In this document: one piece after another, positions 33,882 to 42,699 of the stretch
How positions within the stretch are numbered: the first letter of the stretch is position 1
Layout: each line of letters starts with the position of its first letter
Assembly: GCF_050632385.1 (NCBI RefSeq)
Contig: NZ_CP192599.1
Span: 930,001 to 994,000 of the forward strand
Direction of reading: 5' to 3'
From: Humitalea sp050632385
GTDB taxonomy: Bacteria; Pseudomonadota; Alphaproteobacteria; Acetobacterales; Acetobacteraceae
DNA: 64,000 bases
The notes under the pieces: generated by a model
What the model was told of the DNA's origin: nothing
Databases searched by the model: none
Seen by the model: only the letters and a program-made list of their open reading frames with translations
Program-made: the position numbers and the translations under genes

Positions 33882-34442
33882 ATGACACAGCGTGTCGCGT
33901 CCCTGCTGCTCTGCATCGGCTTGGCGGCCTGCGCCACGCCGCCGCAACCCTCGGCCAGTTTGCCGGAGGATTCCTTCATCGGCGCCGGCGACCCGACGCG
34001 GGCCGCGATCATCGGCACCGCCTGGGCCTTTGGCGGCACCGAGCGCCTGGCCGGCCAACCGGCGGCGGCGGCCGAGGCCGTGGCCAACCTCAGCTACCTC
34101 GCCGCCGAAATCCCGACCGCCCCGCGCTGGCGGCAGTTCAGCCCGATCATCGGCGTGCAACTGCGCCAGGGTGAGGCGGAAGCCCGGGCGGCGCTCGGCA
34201 TCCCGCCGAACGCCCCGCCCCAGGCGGTGATCGATGCCCTCCTCGCCGCCCGCACCGCATTGCGCGCCGGGGACATGCCGGGGGCCGAGGCCGCCTTGCC
34301 GGCAGGGGTCTTCCCGGACGGCGGGCGGCTGGTGATCGCCCGCCTGGGCGCCTTGCCCGCCATGCCGGCCGCCACGGCCGGGACGCGCGGCGCCGTGGTG
34401 GAAATGAACCGCGACGACGCCTCGGCCGATTGGCCGGACTGA
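33882..34442 (+). CDS. Tandem lipoprotein paralogue 1, unknown function
   Basis: A 186-residue putative lipoprotein: signal peptide with lipobox LAAC (Cys17), a short Pro/Ser linker, then an Ala-rich domain. Landmarks shared with the next two genes are GAGDPTRAAI, AEIPTAPRW and PPQAVIDALLAAR. I do not recognise the domain; it looks all-alpha. It is the first of four consecutive related genes, all plus strand, which indicates local duplication. Confidence 0.8.
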   Translation: MTQRVASLLLCIGLAACATPPQPSASLPEDSFIGAGDPTRAAIIGTAWAFGGTERLAGQPAAAAEAVANLSYLAAEIPTAPRWRQFSPIIGVQLRQGEAEARAALGIPPNAPPQAVIDALLAARTALRAGDMPGAEAALPAGVFPDGGRLVIARLGALPAMPAATAGTRGAVVEMNRDDASADWPD

Positions 34443-34548
34443 TCGGCGCGGCGGTCCCCGCTTGCGAAGGCCTTCGCATCGGCCAATGATCCGGCCCAGA
34501 ATCATGTTCAGCATGCCGGCCCGGCCGGCATCAGGGAGTCCACCTGCC

Positions 34549-35142
34549 ATGCGCCGTCACATCCTCATGCTCGCCCTTCTCCCGCTCGTCGCCGGTTGCG
34601 CGGCCCAGGGACCGGCGGCGGGGCCGCAATACACCGCGACCTTGCCGCCCGATGCCGTGGTCGGCGCGGGCGATCCGACGACCGCCGCGATCCTGGGCAG
34701 CCAGGCAGCCTTCGCCAACACCGCCTCCCTGGCCGGCCGGCCGGCCGATGCTGCGCTGGCCATCGCGCAGCTCGTCTACCTCGCCGTCGAAATCCCGACC
34801 GGCCAGCGCTGGATCGGCTTGAACCCGACGGCCGCGACGCAACTGCCGGGGGCGGCGGCGGAGGCACGCGCCGCCATAGGCACCGCGCCGTCCGCCGCGC
34901 CGCAGACGGTCATCGACACGCTGTTCGCCACGCGCCGGGCGCTGATGGCGGGCAATCGCACGGCCGCCGAGGCAGCACTGCCGCCGGCCGTCTATCCCGC
35001 GGGCGGGGCGGCGACCCTGGCCAGGCTGTCGGCCTTGCCGCCGCTGCCGCAGGCGGCGGTCGCGACCACCAACCTGTCCACCGCGGTGCAGCAGATGAAC
35101 ATGTTCGAACAGCCCCGGATGGGCGGCGGCGGCCGGCGGTAA
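34549..35142 (+). CDS. Tandem lipoprotein paralogue 2, unknown function
   Basis: A 197-residue putative lipoprotein with lipobox VAGC (Cys17). The domain repeats the shared landmarks in order: LPPDAVVGAGDPTTAAI, VEIPTGQRWIGLNP, and APQTVIDTLFATRRAL. The C-terminus ends in a Gly/Arg-rich tail (MGGGGRR) not seen in the first copy. The ATG at 34549 is chosen because the signal peptide starts there; the frame is open for 29 further codons upstream. Confidence 0.8.
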   Translation: MRRHILMLALLPLVAGCAAQGPAAGPQYTATLPPDAVVGAGDPTTAAILGSQAAFANTASLAGRPADAALAIAQLVYLAVEIPTGQRWIGLNPTAATQLPGAAAEARAAIGTAPSAAPQTVIDTLFATRRALMAGNRTAAEAALPPAVYPAGGAATLARLSALPPLPQAAVATTNLSTAVQQMNMFEQPRMGGGGRR

Positions 35143-35167
35143 GCGGCGGGCCGCGCGGCGCGGGCGC

Positions 35168-35734
35168 GTGAACCAGGCTTCGTCCGGTCTGGCCGCGTTG
35201 GCGGTGCTTGCGATGCTTGGTGGCTGCGCCTTGCCGCGGCCACCCTTTGCGGCACTGCCGCCTGACAGCGTGGAGGGGGCGGGCGACCCGACCCGGGCCG
35301 CGATCATCACCACGGCCTATGCCTTCGGCAGCCCCGCCATCCTGGCCAACCGGCCGGGGGAAGCGGCGGAGGCGGTGGCGCGGCTGCAATTCCTCGCCAT
35401 CGAGATCCCGACCGGGCCGCGCTGGATCAGCTTCAACCCGCTGGCCGGCGTGCTGCTGGAACAGGGTGCGGCCAAGGCCCGGGCCTTCCTGGGCGTGGCC
35501 CCCGACGCACCGCCCCAGGCCGTCATCGACGGGCTTTTCGCGGTCCGCCGGGCCATGGCCATCGGCGACCTGGCGGAGGCCCGCGCCGTCCTGAACCCCG
35601 CCGTATTCACCGCGGGGGATACCGAGACCCTGATGCGGCTGGGCAGCCTGCCGCCCATTCCCGAAGCGATGATGGGCGCCTCGCTCGCGCAGCGGGAAAT
35701 GAACCGCAACCAGTTGGAGCGCGTGGGCCGGTAG
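35168..35734 (+). CDS. Tandem lipoprotein paralogue 3, unknown function
   Basis: A 188-residue putative lipoprotein with a GTG start and lipobox LGGC (Cys20). Shared landmarks: LPPDSVEGAGDPTRAAI, IEIPTGPRWISFNP, and PPQAVIDGLFAVRRAM. It is the closest of the four to copy 2 in the middle region. It lies 25 bases after copy 2, so both are probably on one transcript. Confidence 0.8.
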   Translation: MNQASSGLAALAVLAMLGGCALPRPPFAALPPDSVEGAGDPTRAAIITTAYAFGSPAILANRPGEAAEAVARLQFLAIEIPTGPRWISFNPLAGVLLEQGAAKARAFLGVAPDAPPQAVIDGLFAVRRAMAIGDLAEARAVLNPAVFTAGDTETLMRLGSLPPIPEAMMGASLAQREMNRNQLERVGR

Positions 35735-35782
35735 CGGCCGATGCCGTTCCCCAAGTGGGCGGTGTGCTTTAGCATTCCGCGC

Positions 35783-36409
35783 ATGCGCATCGCCCTCCTG
35801 CTTCTTCCGCTTTCGCTGCTGGCCTGCGCCGAATTGCGCACGCCGGTCCCCATGGCCAGCCTGCCGCCGCTGTCCTTGATCCCGAATGTCGGCGACCCCG
35901 CGCGCGCGGCGGTCACGGCCGCGGCCGAGGCCTGGAGCAACCAGCGGCGGTTCGAGGGCAATCCCGCCGCCGCCGCACGCGCCGCGGCGCTGCTGGAATG
36001 GCTGGCGGCGGATGTGCCCCGCTCTCCCCGCTGGGCGGCGCTGCCGCGCCAGCTTGGCTTCGACCTGGCCAATGCCCGCGCCGAACTGCGCCAGGCGCTG
36101 TCGATCCAGGCCGATGCGCCACCCGGGGAGGTGATCGGCCCGCTGACCACGGCGGCCAATGCCGGGACGGATGCGGCCGCCCGCGCGCGCGCCTTGCAGG
36201 CGGCCCCCTTCGCGCAGGGGCCGGACGGCACCGCGGTCCTGTTGGGCCGGATGGGGTCGCTGGCCCTGCCGCCGACCGTGACGGCCAATCTGCGCCAGGC
36301 CGTGCAGGTGCTGGACCAGACCGGCGGGTGGGACCCGAACCCGGTCAGGCTGGAAGACACCGTGCGTGCCGGTGAGACGACGACCGGCGGCCTTGGCACC
36401 TTTTACTGA
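35783..36409 (+). CDS. Tandem lipoprotein paralogue 4 (divergent), unknown function
   Basis: A 208-residue putative lipoprotein with lipobox LLAC (Cys15). It keeps the family layout but is diverged: GDPARAAV instead of GAGDPTRAAI, DVPRSPRW instead of EIPTGPRW, and PPGEVIGPLTTAA at the third landmark, plus a longer C-terminal tail. It is the last of the array, and its stop is three bases from the stop of the convergent membrane protein gene. Confidence 0.75.
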   Translation: MRIALLLLPLSLLACAELRTPVPMASLPPLSLIPNVGDPARAAVTAAAEAWSNQRRFEGNPAAAARAAALLEWLAADVPRSPRWAALPRQLGFDLANARAELRQALSIQADAPPGEVIGPLTTAANAGTDAAARARALQAAPFAQGPDGTAVLLGRMGSLALPPTVTANLRQAVQVLDQTGGWDPNPVRLEDTVRAGETTTGGLGTFY

Positions 36410-36412
36410 GGG

Positions 36413-37312
36413 TCAGCCGGGCCTTTCGAACCCCGTGTCCGCCATCGCCTCCGCATCGATCGCCGCATTCACCTCCGCGCCCAGCAGCACGACGTAGACG
36501 CTGACGTAGAACCACATCAGCAGCGCGACGGCGCTGCCGAGCGTGCCATAGGTGCGATCGTAGCTCGCGATATGGCTGACGTAGAAGGTGAACAGCGTCG
36601 ACCCCACCGCCCAGAGCAGGGTCGCCACGACCGACCCCGCCGCGATCCCGCGCCAGCGCGCCGCCCGGCTGCCCCGGTGGTGTGATGGCCCCACCCGGTA
36701 GAGCATCGCCGACCCCGCGCCGACCAGCACCAGCAGCAGCCCGAGCGATGACGCCCGCAGCATCCACGCCTGGCGCGCCGGCAGGTCGATCAGCGAGATG
36801 ACGGTGGGCAGGAAGACCAGGCAGGCGATCCCGATCGCGACCGCCAGCGTGGCCCCCAAGGTCAGCAGCAGCGCAAAGGCCTGGAAGCGGAAGAAGCCGC
36901 GCCGCTCCTCGACCTCATAGGCGATGTTCAGCGCGCCGATCATCGCGCGGGTGCCGGCCGAGGCGCTCCAGAGCGCAATCGCCCCGCCGACGATGGCGCC
37001 GAGTTCCAGGCGCGGGCGTTCGGTCGTGACCAGTTCATGCAGCCGGTCTGCGATCAGGTCATGCGTCGATTCGGGCAGCAGGCGGCGCAGGACATCCAAC
37101 TGCGGTTCGACCGTGCTGGGGTCGAAGGCCAGCCCGTAGACCGACACCAGCAGCGACAACGCCGGGAACAGCGCCAGCATCGCGTAGAAGGCACAGCCGG
37201 CCGAAACCAGCGAAATGCGATCCGACACCGCGCGCCCCCAGATGCGCCCGAGGACCGGGAGCAACCGCGTGGCGGTGGGGTCGGGCATGCGCGTCATTGT
37301 CTCTGGCACCAT
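36413..37312 (-). CDS. YihY/BrkB-family inner membrane protein
   Basis: A membrane protein of about 299 residues with six predicted helices. Family signatures are SLVSAGCAFYAMLALFPALS near the start, the central ALWSASAGTRAMIGALNIAY and the C-terminal SYDRTYGTLGSAVALLMWFY. The family was once called ribonuclease BN in error; its function is unknown, possibly transport. The start is uncertain: 37312 and 37297 are both plausible, and upstream codons lack a ribosome-binding site. Confidence 0.88.
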   Translation of the reverse strand: MVPETMTRMPDPTATRLLPVLGRIWGRAVSDRISLVSAGCAFYAMLALFPALSLLVSVYGLAFDPSTVEPQLDVLRRLLPESTHDLIADRLHELVTTERPRLELGAIVGGAIALWSASAGTRAMIGALNIAYEVEERRGFFRFQAFALLLTLGATLAVAIGIACLVFLPTVISLIDLPARQAWMLRASSLGLLLVLVGAGSAMLYRVGPSHHRGSRAARWRGIAAGSVVATLLWAVGSTLFTFYVSHIASYDRTYGTLGSAVALLMWFYVSVYVVLLGAEVNAAIDAEAMADTGFERPG

Positions 37313-37474
37313 GCCCCCAACGAATCGGTTGCCGCGAAGTTGCCACAGGCTTGGCATGGCATGCACGAAACCGGGCAGGACGGGACAGGACCGCGCGAAT
37401 CACGCCCGGCACCCGGGCTGCGGGGCGGGCGGCACCTGGTCTAGTCTCGGCACGACAAGGCAACGGAGCCGGGA

Positions 37475-38461
37475 ATGACACAGACGATGTTCGGTCGGCG
37501 GGGATTGGTGGCGGCGGGGCTGCTGGCGGCGCCGGCGGTGGCCTGGGGCCAGGCCGCGCCTTGGCCCAGCCGGCCAATCCGGATCGTCGTGCCCTTCGCC
37601 GCCGGCGGCAACACCGATGCCATCGCCCGGCTGACGGCGGAAATGCTGTCCGAGGTCCTGGGCGTGCCCGCCGTCGTGGAAAACCGCGCCGGCGCCGGCG
37701 GGTTGATCGCGGCCGAGGCCGTGTCCCGCGCCGCCCCCGATGGCTATACCCTGCTGATGGCCGCGGTCGCGGTGCTGGCCGTGGCCCCGGCGGCGGCGTC
37801 GGGCCCGCCGCGTTTCGACCCCGTGGCTGATTTCACCCCGATCGCGCTGCTGGCGACCAATCCCTTCGTGCTGGTGGTGCATCGCTCCGTGCCGGCGACG
37901 ACGCTGGCCGAATACGTGGCGCTGGGGCGCGGGCAATCGGGGCGCGTCGCCTATGCGACCGGCGGCGTCGGCAGCATGGGGCATTTGACCACCCTGCTGT
38001 TCCTGGAACGCGCCGGCTTCGAGGCGACGCATGTGCCCTATCGCGGCGGCGGGCCGGCGATGACGGATGTGCTGGCGGGCCAGGTGCCGTCCTATTTCGC
38101 CAACCTGTCCGAAGCGCTGCCCCATGCGCGCAACCCGGATGTGCGGCTGCTGGCCGTGTCCGGTGCCACGCGCGCGCCGCAACTGCCCGATGTGCCGACC
38201 GTGGCCGAGCAGGGGTTTGCGGGGTTTTCGACCATCACCTGGAATGGGCTGGTCGGTCCGGCGCGCATGCCGCCCGAGGCCGTCGCGCGGATCAACGCGG
38301 CGGTCGCCCAGCGCGCCGCCGATCCGCGCGTGCAGGCGCGTTTCCTGGCGATCGGCGTCGAACTGGCGCCGACCACACCTGCCGCCTTCGGCCAGAACAT
38401 CGCGGAGGATGTCGCGACCTACCGGACGCTGATCCGCACCAGCAACATTACAATAGACTGA
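37475..38461 (+). CDS. Bug-family tripartite tricarboxylate transporter receptor
   Basis: A 328-residue periplasmic solute receptor of the TctC/Bug family. It has a signal peptide (FGRRGLVAAGLLAAPAVAWGQA) and the family motif IRIVVPFAAGGNTDAIARL, then AYATGGVGSMGHLTTLLF and THVPYRGGGPAMTDVLAGQV. Such receptors bind carboxylates, often aromatic or di/tricarboxylic acids. GGAG lies six bases before the ATG. No TctA/TctB membrane genes are adjacent. It converges on the catabolic operon to its right, three bases away. Confidence 0.92.
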   Translation: MTQTMFGRRGLVAAGLLAAPAVAWGQAAPWPSRPIRIVVPFAAGGNTDAIARLTAEMLSEVLGVPAVVENRAGAGGLIAAEAVSRAAPDGYTLLMAAVAVLAVAPAAASGPPRFDPVADFTPIALLATNPFVLVVHRSVPATTLAEYVALGRGQSGRVAYATGGVGSMGHLTTLLFLERAGFEATHVPYRGGGPAMTDVLAGQVPSYFANLSEALPHARNPDVRLLAVSGATRAPQLPDVPTVAEQGFAGFSTITWNGLVGPARMPPEAVARINAAVAQRAADPRVQARFLAIGVELAPTTPAAFGQNIAEDVATYRTLIRTSNITID

Positions 38462-38464
38462 CGC

Positions 38465-39238
38465 TCAGCGCCCCTTGAAGTTGCCCCGCCGCTTTTCGGC
38501 AAAGGCGGCCTGGGCCTCGGCAAAATCCTCGGTCTGGGCCAGGGCGACGGTGTTGGACTGTTCGTAGCGATAGCCCTGCGCCAGGGGCAGGTCCTCGGTC
38601 AGGCCAAAGCCGCGCTTGGCGGCGCGGACGGCGAGCGGCACCTTGGCCGCGATCTCGGCCGCGATCTTCCGGGCTTCGGGCAAGAGCGCATCCGGCGCCA
38701 GGCAGGCCGAGGCGACGTTCATCCGCAGCAGTTCCGGCCCGGTGATCCGGCGCGCGGTGTAGATCATCAGCCGTGCATCCGACTGGCCAAAATGCCGCAT
38801 CACATGCCGCACGCCGCCGGCCAGGCCCACATCGACCTCGGTCATCGACAGGAAGGCGTTTTCGCTGACCAGGATGATGTCGGCGCAGAGCGCCAGCACG
38901 CAGCCCGCCCCGATCGCGGCGCCGTTCACCGCGGCGATCACCGGCTTGTCGCATTCCATCACGCAGTCGAACGCCGCGCGCACCAGGCGATTATGGGCGG
39001 GGTAAGCGCCGGGCTCCGACCCAGGCCGTGCCTTGAGATCGGCGCCGGCGGAGAAGGTCTTGCCGGCCCCGGTCAGGATGATGGCGCGCACGTCCGGCAT
39101 GTCGTGCAGCGTGTCGAACACCCGCTGGATATCGTGCCGGAAGGCCGGGTTCTGCGCATTCACCGGCGGGCGGTCGAGCGTGACGGTCGCGACATGGTCG
39201 GCGACCGCGACGGTCATGGTGGTCAGGCCGTCAATCAT
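38465..39238 (-). CDS. Enoyl-CoA hydratase/isomerase family protein
   Basis: A 257-residue crotonase-fold enzyme. The oxyanion-hole regions are visible around GKTFSAGADLKAR and AAVNGAAIGAGCVLALCADI, and a catalytic-type acid lies in MTEVDVGLAGG. It would hydrate or isomerise a CoA thioester, a fitting last step for a pathway that begins with a CoA transferase in the same operon. It is the last gene of a seven-gene minus-strand operon, starting inside the stop codon of a Bug receptor gene (ATGA). Confidence 0.9.
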   Translation of the reverse strand: MIDGLTTMTVAVADHVATVTLDRPPVNAQNPAFRHDIQRVFDTLHDMPDVRAIILTGAGKTFSAGADLKARPGSEPGAYPAHNRLVRAAFDCVMECDKPVIAAVNGAAIGAGCVLALCADIILVSENAFLSMTEVDVGLAGGVRHVMRHFGQSDARLMIYTARRITGPELLRMNVASACLAPDALLPEARKIAAEIAAKVPLAVRAAKRGFGLTEDLPLAQGYRYEQSNTVALAQTEDFAEAQAAFAEKRRGNFKGR

Positions 39239-40194
39239 TCCACGCGTATCCCTGCCGCTTCGATCACCTGTTTCCACCGCGCGGATTCCACGCGGATGGT
39301 CGCGGCCAATTCCTCGGGCGTGGAGGGTGTCGGTTCCTCGCCCAGCCCCTCCATCCGCGCGCGGAACGCCGGGTCATTCAGGATGCCGACCACCGCAGCG
39401 TTCAGCCGCGCGATCACCGCGGGCGGCGTGCCGGCGGTGGTGGCGATGTAGTTGAAGGGCGCGGCATCGAAGCCCGGCAGGGTTTCGGCCAGCGCCGGCA
39501 AGTCGGGCGCCAGCGTGGAGCGTACCGGGGTGGTGACGCCCAGTGCCCGCAGGTTCCCGGCGCGTGCCGGCGGCAGCAGGATCGACAGCGTATCCAGCGC
39601 CATGCTGACCGTGCCGCTCAACAGATCGGTCAGGGCAGGGCCGGTGCCGCGATAGGGCACGTGCAGGATGTCGATCTGCGCCATGAACTTCAACATCTCA
39701 CCCGCCAGATGCGAGGAAGAGCCGATGCCGGAACTGGCAAAGGACAGCTTGCCGGGATTGGCGCGGGCATAAGCGATGAGTTCGGCGACGCTATTCGCGG
39801 GAACCCCAGGGTTCACCGCCAACAGGTTCGGCGCGCGCTTGAAGCCGGAGATCGGCGCAAAATCCTTCTCCGGATCATAGGGCACGCTGCGCATAAGATG
39901 CGGGTTCACGATCTGCGGCCCCGGCGTGCCGTAGAGCAATGTGAGCCCATCGGGCGTCGCCCGGGCCACCACCTGCGCGCCGATGGTGGCGCCGCCACCC
40001 GGCCGGTTGTCGACGATGACGGGCTGGCCCAGCACCTGCGTCAGCGCATCCGCCGCCATGCGGGCGGAGGCATCGGCCGATCCGCCGGCGGCGAAGGGGC
40101 AGATCATGCGCAGCGGGCGCGTCGGCCAGGGCGCTTGCGCCTGGGCGATTGCGGGGGCCGCGAGAAGCAGCCCCAAGGTCCGACGATGGATCAT
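39235..40194 (-). CDS. Bug-family receptor, operon copy 3
   Basis: A 319-residue periplasmic receptor with signal peptide (RRTLGLLLAAPAIAQAQA), LRMICPFAAGGSADASARM and HVPYRGTGPALTDLLSGTV. It is one of three consecutive receptor genes that overlap by four bases each, followed by the enoyl-CoA hydratase gene. The paralogues probably bind related acids and feed the enzymes of this operon, using membrane subunits encoded elsewhere. Confidence 0.92.
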   Translation of the reverse strand: MIHRRTLGLLLAAPAIAQAQAPWPTRPLRMICPFAAGGSADASARMAADALTQVLGQPVIVDNRPGGGATIGAQVVARATPDGLTLLYGTPGPQIVNPHLMRSVPYDPEKDFAPISGFKRAPNLLAVNPGVPANSVAELIAYARANPGKLSFASSGIGSSSHLAGEMLKFMAQIDILHVPYRGTGPALTDLLSGTVSMALDTLSILLPPARAGNLRALGVTTPVRSTLAPDLPALAETLPGFDAAPFNYIATTAGTPPAVIARLNAAVVGILNDPAFRARMEGLGEEPTPSTPEELAATIRVESARWKQVIEAAGIRVE

Positions 40195-41150
40195 TCGACC
40201 TGCAGCCCCCCCGCATCGATGACGCGTTTCCAGCGCGCGGATTCCGATGTGATCTCGCTCGCCAATGCCGTCGGCGTGCCGCCCAGCGGTTCGACGCCAA
40301 GCCCGACGAACCGCGCCCGCACGGCGGGCGAGGCGAGGATGGTGTTGATCTCGGCATTCAGCCGGTCGATCGCCGGCTGGGGCGTGCGCGCCGCCGCCAG
40401 CAGGTAGTTGAACGAGGCGTCCTGGAAGCCAGGCAAGGTCGCGGCAATGGTCGGCAGTTCCGGCGCGGCCGCGGCCGGGGTGTCGGTGCTGACCGCCAGC
40501 GCCCGCATCCGCCCTTCGCGCACCAGCGGCAACAACGTGACGATGGTGTCGAAGGACATGTCGACGCGACCGGCAATGAGTTCCTGCATCGCCGGCGCGG
40601 TGCCGCGGAACGGCACGTGCAGCATGTCGATGCCCGCCATCTGCGCGAACATCGCCCCCGCCAGGTGGCCGGAGGAATTCACCCCGGAGCTGGCATAGGT
40701 CAGCGCCCCCGGCCGAGCCTTCGCCAGTGCGATCAGCGACGCCACATCCTGCGCGGGCAAATCGCTGCGGACCACCAGCAGTTTCGGCGCCCGCATCAGC
40801 GCGATCACCGGGGTGAAATCCGCCGCCGCGTCATAGGGCATGTTGCGCATCAGATGCGGGTTCAGGATCTGCACCGACGGCACCGCGTAAAGCAGCGTAT
40901 GCCCATCGGCCGGCGCGCGCGCGACCGCGATGGCGGCGATCGAGGTGCCACCGCCGGGCCGGTTTTCGATGATGACCGGCTGGCCGAGCGCCGCGCCCAA
41001 GGGTTCGGCCACGATCCGGCCCAAGGTGTCGGCGGTGCCGCCGGGGGCGAGCGGGATGACCAGTTTCAACGGGCGGGTCGGCTGCCACGGGGCCTGGGCG
41101 AGTGCCGGCAGCGCGATGGCGCTGCCGAGCAGGGTGCGACGGGCGATCAT
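40191..41150 (-). CDS. Bug-family receptor, operon copy 2
   Basis: A 319-residue receptor with signal peptide (RRTLLGSAIALPALAQA), the family motif LKLVIPLAPGGTADTLGRI and HVPFRGTAPAMQELIAGRV. Same length as copy 3 and recognisably paralogous (similar order of conserved blocks, including PHLMRNMPYDAAADFTP). Starts and ends in four-base overlaps with its neighbours. Confidence 0.92.
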   Translation of the reverse strand: MIARRTLLGSAIALPALAQAPWQPTRPLKLVIPLAPGGTADTLGRIVAEPLGAALGQPVIIENRPGGGTSIAAIAVARAPADGHTLLYAVPSVQILNPHLMRNMPYDAAADFTPVIALMRAPKLLVVRSDLPAQDVASLIALAKARPGALTYASSGVNSSGHLAGAMFAQMAGIDMLHVPFRGTAPAMQELIAGRVDMSFDTIVTLLPLVREGRMRALAVSTDTPAAAAPELPTIAATLPGFQDASFNYLLAAARTPQPAIDRLNAEINTILASPAVRARFVGLGVEPLGGTPTALASEITSESARWKRVIDAGGLQVE

Positions 41151-42112
41151 TCCATGCGAATCCCGGCTGTGCGCACGATCTCACCCCACTGGGTGTGATC
41201 GGCGCGGATGAAGGCGGCAAAGCCCGCGGCATCCATGTCGGCGATGCGGCCGCCCTGGGCGGCCAGGGCCTCGCGCGTCGCCGGTTCGCGCAAGGTCGCG
41301 GCCAGGGCGGTTTGCAGGATGGCAACGCGGTCGGCGGGAATGCCGGCGGGCCCGAGAAGGCCATACCAGGTCTCCGACACGACACCGGCCACGCCGGCTT
41401 CCGCCATGGTGGGCAGGTCGGGCAGCACGTCCGACCGTTCGCGCCCCGTCACCGCCAACGCGCGCAGGGTGCCGCCACGCACCTGCGGCAGCAGGATGGG
41501 CACATCGGCCAGCAGCATCTGGATGCGCCCGGCCAGCAGGTCGGTCACGGCAGGCGCCGCGCCGCGATAGGGCACATGGGTGATGTCGATGCCCGCGCGC
41601 AGGCGAAACAACTCGCCCGCCAGGTGCAGCGACGACCCGGTCCCGGCCGAACCATAGGCCAGCGTGCCGGGGCGCGCCTTGGCCAGCGCCACCAGTTCCG
41701 CGACGTTGTTGACGGGCAGGCCCGGCGCGATCGCCAGCACCTGCGGCACCGCCAGCACCAGCCCGATGGGGGTCAGGTCGCGCAGCGGATCGTAGGGCAT
41801 GCTCGGCATCATGTGGGGCAGGATGGCCATGGCCCCCGTGCTCGCCAGCACCAGCGTATAGCCATCGGGTCGCGCCTTGGCCGCGGCGTCCACGCCAATG
41901 GTGCCGCCGGCACCGGAGCGGCTTTCGACCACCATCGGCCGGCCGAGCTTTTCGCCCATGCGCGCGCCGATCAGCCGCGCGATCAGGTCGGCGGGGCCGC
42001 CTGGGGCGAAGGGAATGATCAGCCGGATGGGCTGGTCGGGATAGGCTTGCGCCATCGCGGGCGATGCGGCGGCCACGGCAGCCGCCGCAAGCGCCAGTCG
42101 GCGGGTTATCAT
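41147..42112 (-). CDS. Bug-family receptor, operon copy 1
   Basis: A 321-residue receptor with signal peptide (TRRLALAAAAVAAASPAMAQA), IRLIIPFAPGGPADLIARL and HVPYRGAAPAVTDLLAGRI. First of the three tandem receptors. It begins within the stop of the CMD-like gene (four-base overlap) and ends within the start of copy 2, so the receptors are translated together with the enzymes. Confidence 0.92.
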   Translation of the reverse strand: MITRRLALAAAAVAAASPAMAQAYPDQPIRLIIPFAPGGPADLIARLIGARMGEKLGRPMVVESRSGAGGTIGVDAAAKARPDGYTLVLASTGAMAILPHMMPSMPYDPLRDLTPIGLVLAVPQVLAIAPGLPVNNVAELVALAKARPGTLAYGSAGTGSSLHLAGELFRLRAGIDITHVPYRGAAPAVTDLLAGRIQMLLADVPILLPQVRGGTLRALAVTGRERSDVLPDLPTMAEAGVAGVVSETWYGLLGPAGIPADRVAILQTALAATLREPATREALAAQGGRIADMDAAGFAAFIRADHTQWGEIVRTAGIRME

Positions 42113-42699
42113 TGGCGTTCCTCCGGTAGTGGCGCGAGCCCGGTGGCGGGCGCCGTAAGCGGCGGTGCCATGCCTTCGGGCATCGGGATCTCCTGTGCAT
42201 TCAGCATCATCGAGACCATGGTGTAGTAACCGATCACGGCGGTCAGTTCGACCACGCCGACCACGCCCCAGCGCGCGACGATGGCCGCATGCTCAGCATC
42301 GGTGACGCGGCCATGCAGGTGCAGCGCACGGGCGAAGGCATAGACGATGGCGTCATCGGCATCGTCGAATGCGGGCGGCGTATTGTCGCGGATCGCGTCC
42401 AGCGCAGCCTCCGGCACGCCGGCATCGCGCGCGCCGCCGCCATGCACCCACCATTCGACCTGGGCGGAATAGCGCCGGCCGGTGATGGCGATGGCCAGTT
42501 CCTTCTGGCGCTTGGGGATGGTGGTGCCGTAGCGCAGGCCCTCGCCAAAGGCCGACCAGCGGGCGGCGAGGTCCGGCGCATGGATCACGGCGCGCAAGGG
42601 GCCGATGACCCGGCCGCGCGGGCCGGCGACGACACGGTCCCAGACGGCGGCCTGCGCCTCGTTCAACCCGTCGCGGTCGGGCAGGGGGATGCGGGTCAT
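42109..42699 (-). CDS. Carboxymuconolactone decarboxylase family protein
   Basis: A 196-residue alpha-helical AhpD-fold protein. The conserved Glu and His are visible in KELAIAITGRR and EWWVHGGGARDAGV, but the CxxC pair of peroxidase-type AhpD is absent, so it resembles the decarboxylase/isomerase-like branch. With pcaHG-like genes in the same regulon, a role on a carboxymuconolactone-type intermediate is tempting but unproved. Overlaps: one base with the CoA transferase gene (TGATG), four with the next receptor gene. Confidence 0.88.
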   Translation of the reverse strand: MTRIPLPDRDGLNEAQAAVWDRVVAGPRGRVIGPLRAVIHAPDLAARWSAFGEGLRYGTTIPKRQKELAIAITGRRYSAQVEWWVHGGGARDAGVPEAALDAIRDNTPPAFDDADDAIVYAFARALHLHGRVTDAEHAAIVARWGVVGVVELTAVIGYYTMVSMMLNAQEIPMPEGMAPPLTAPATGLAPLPEERQ

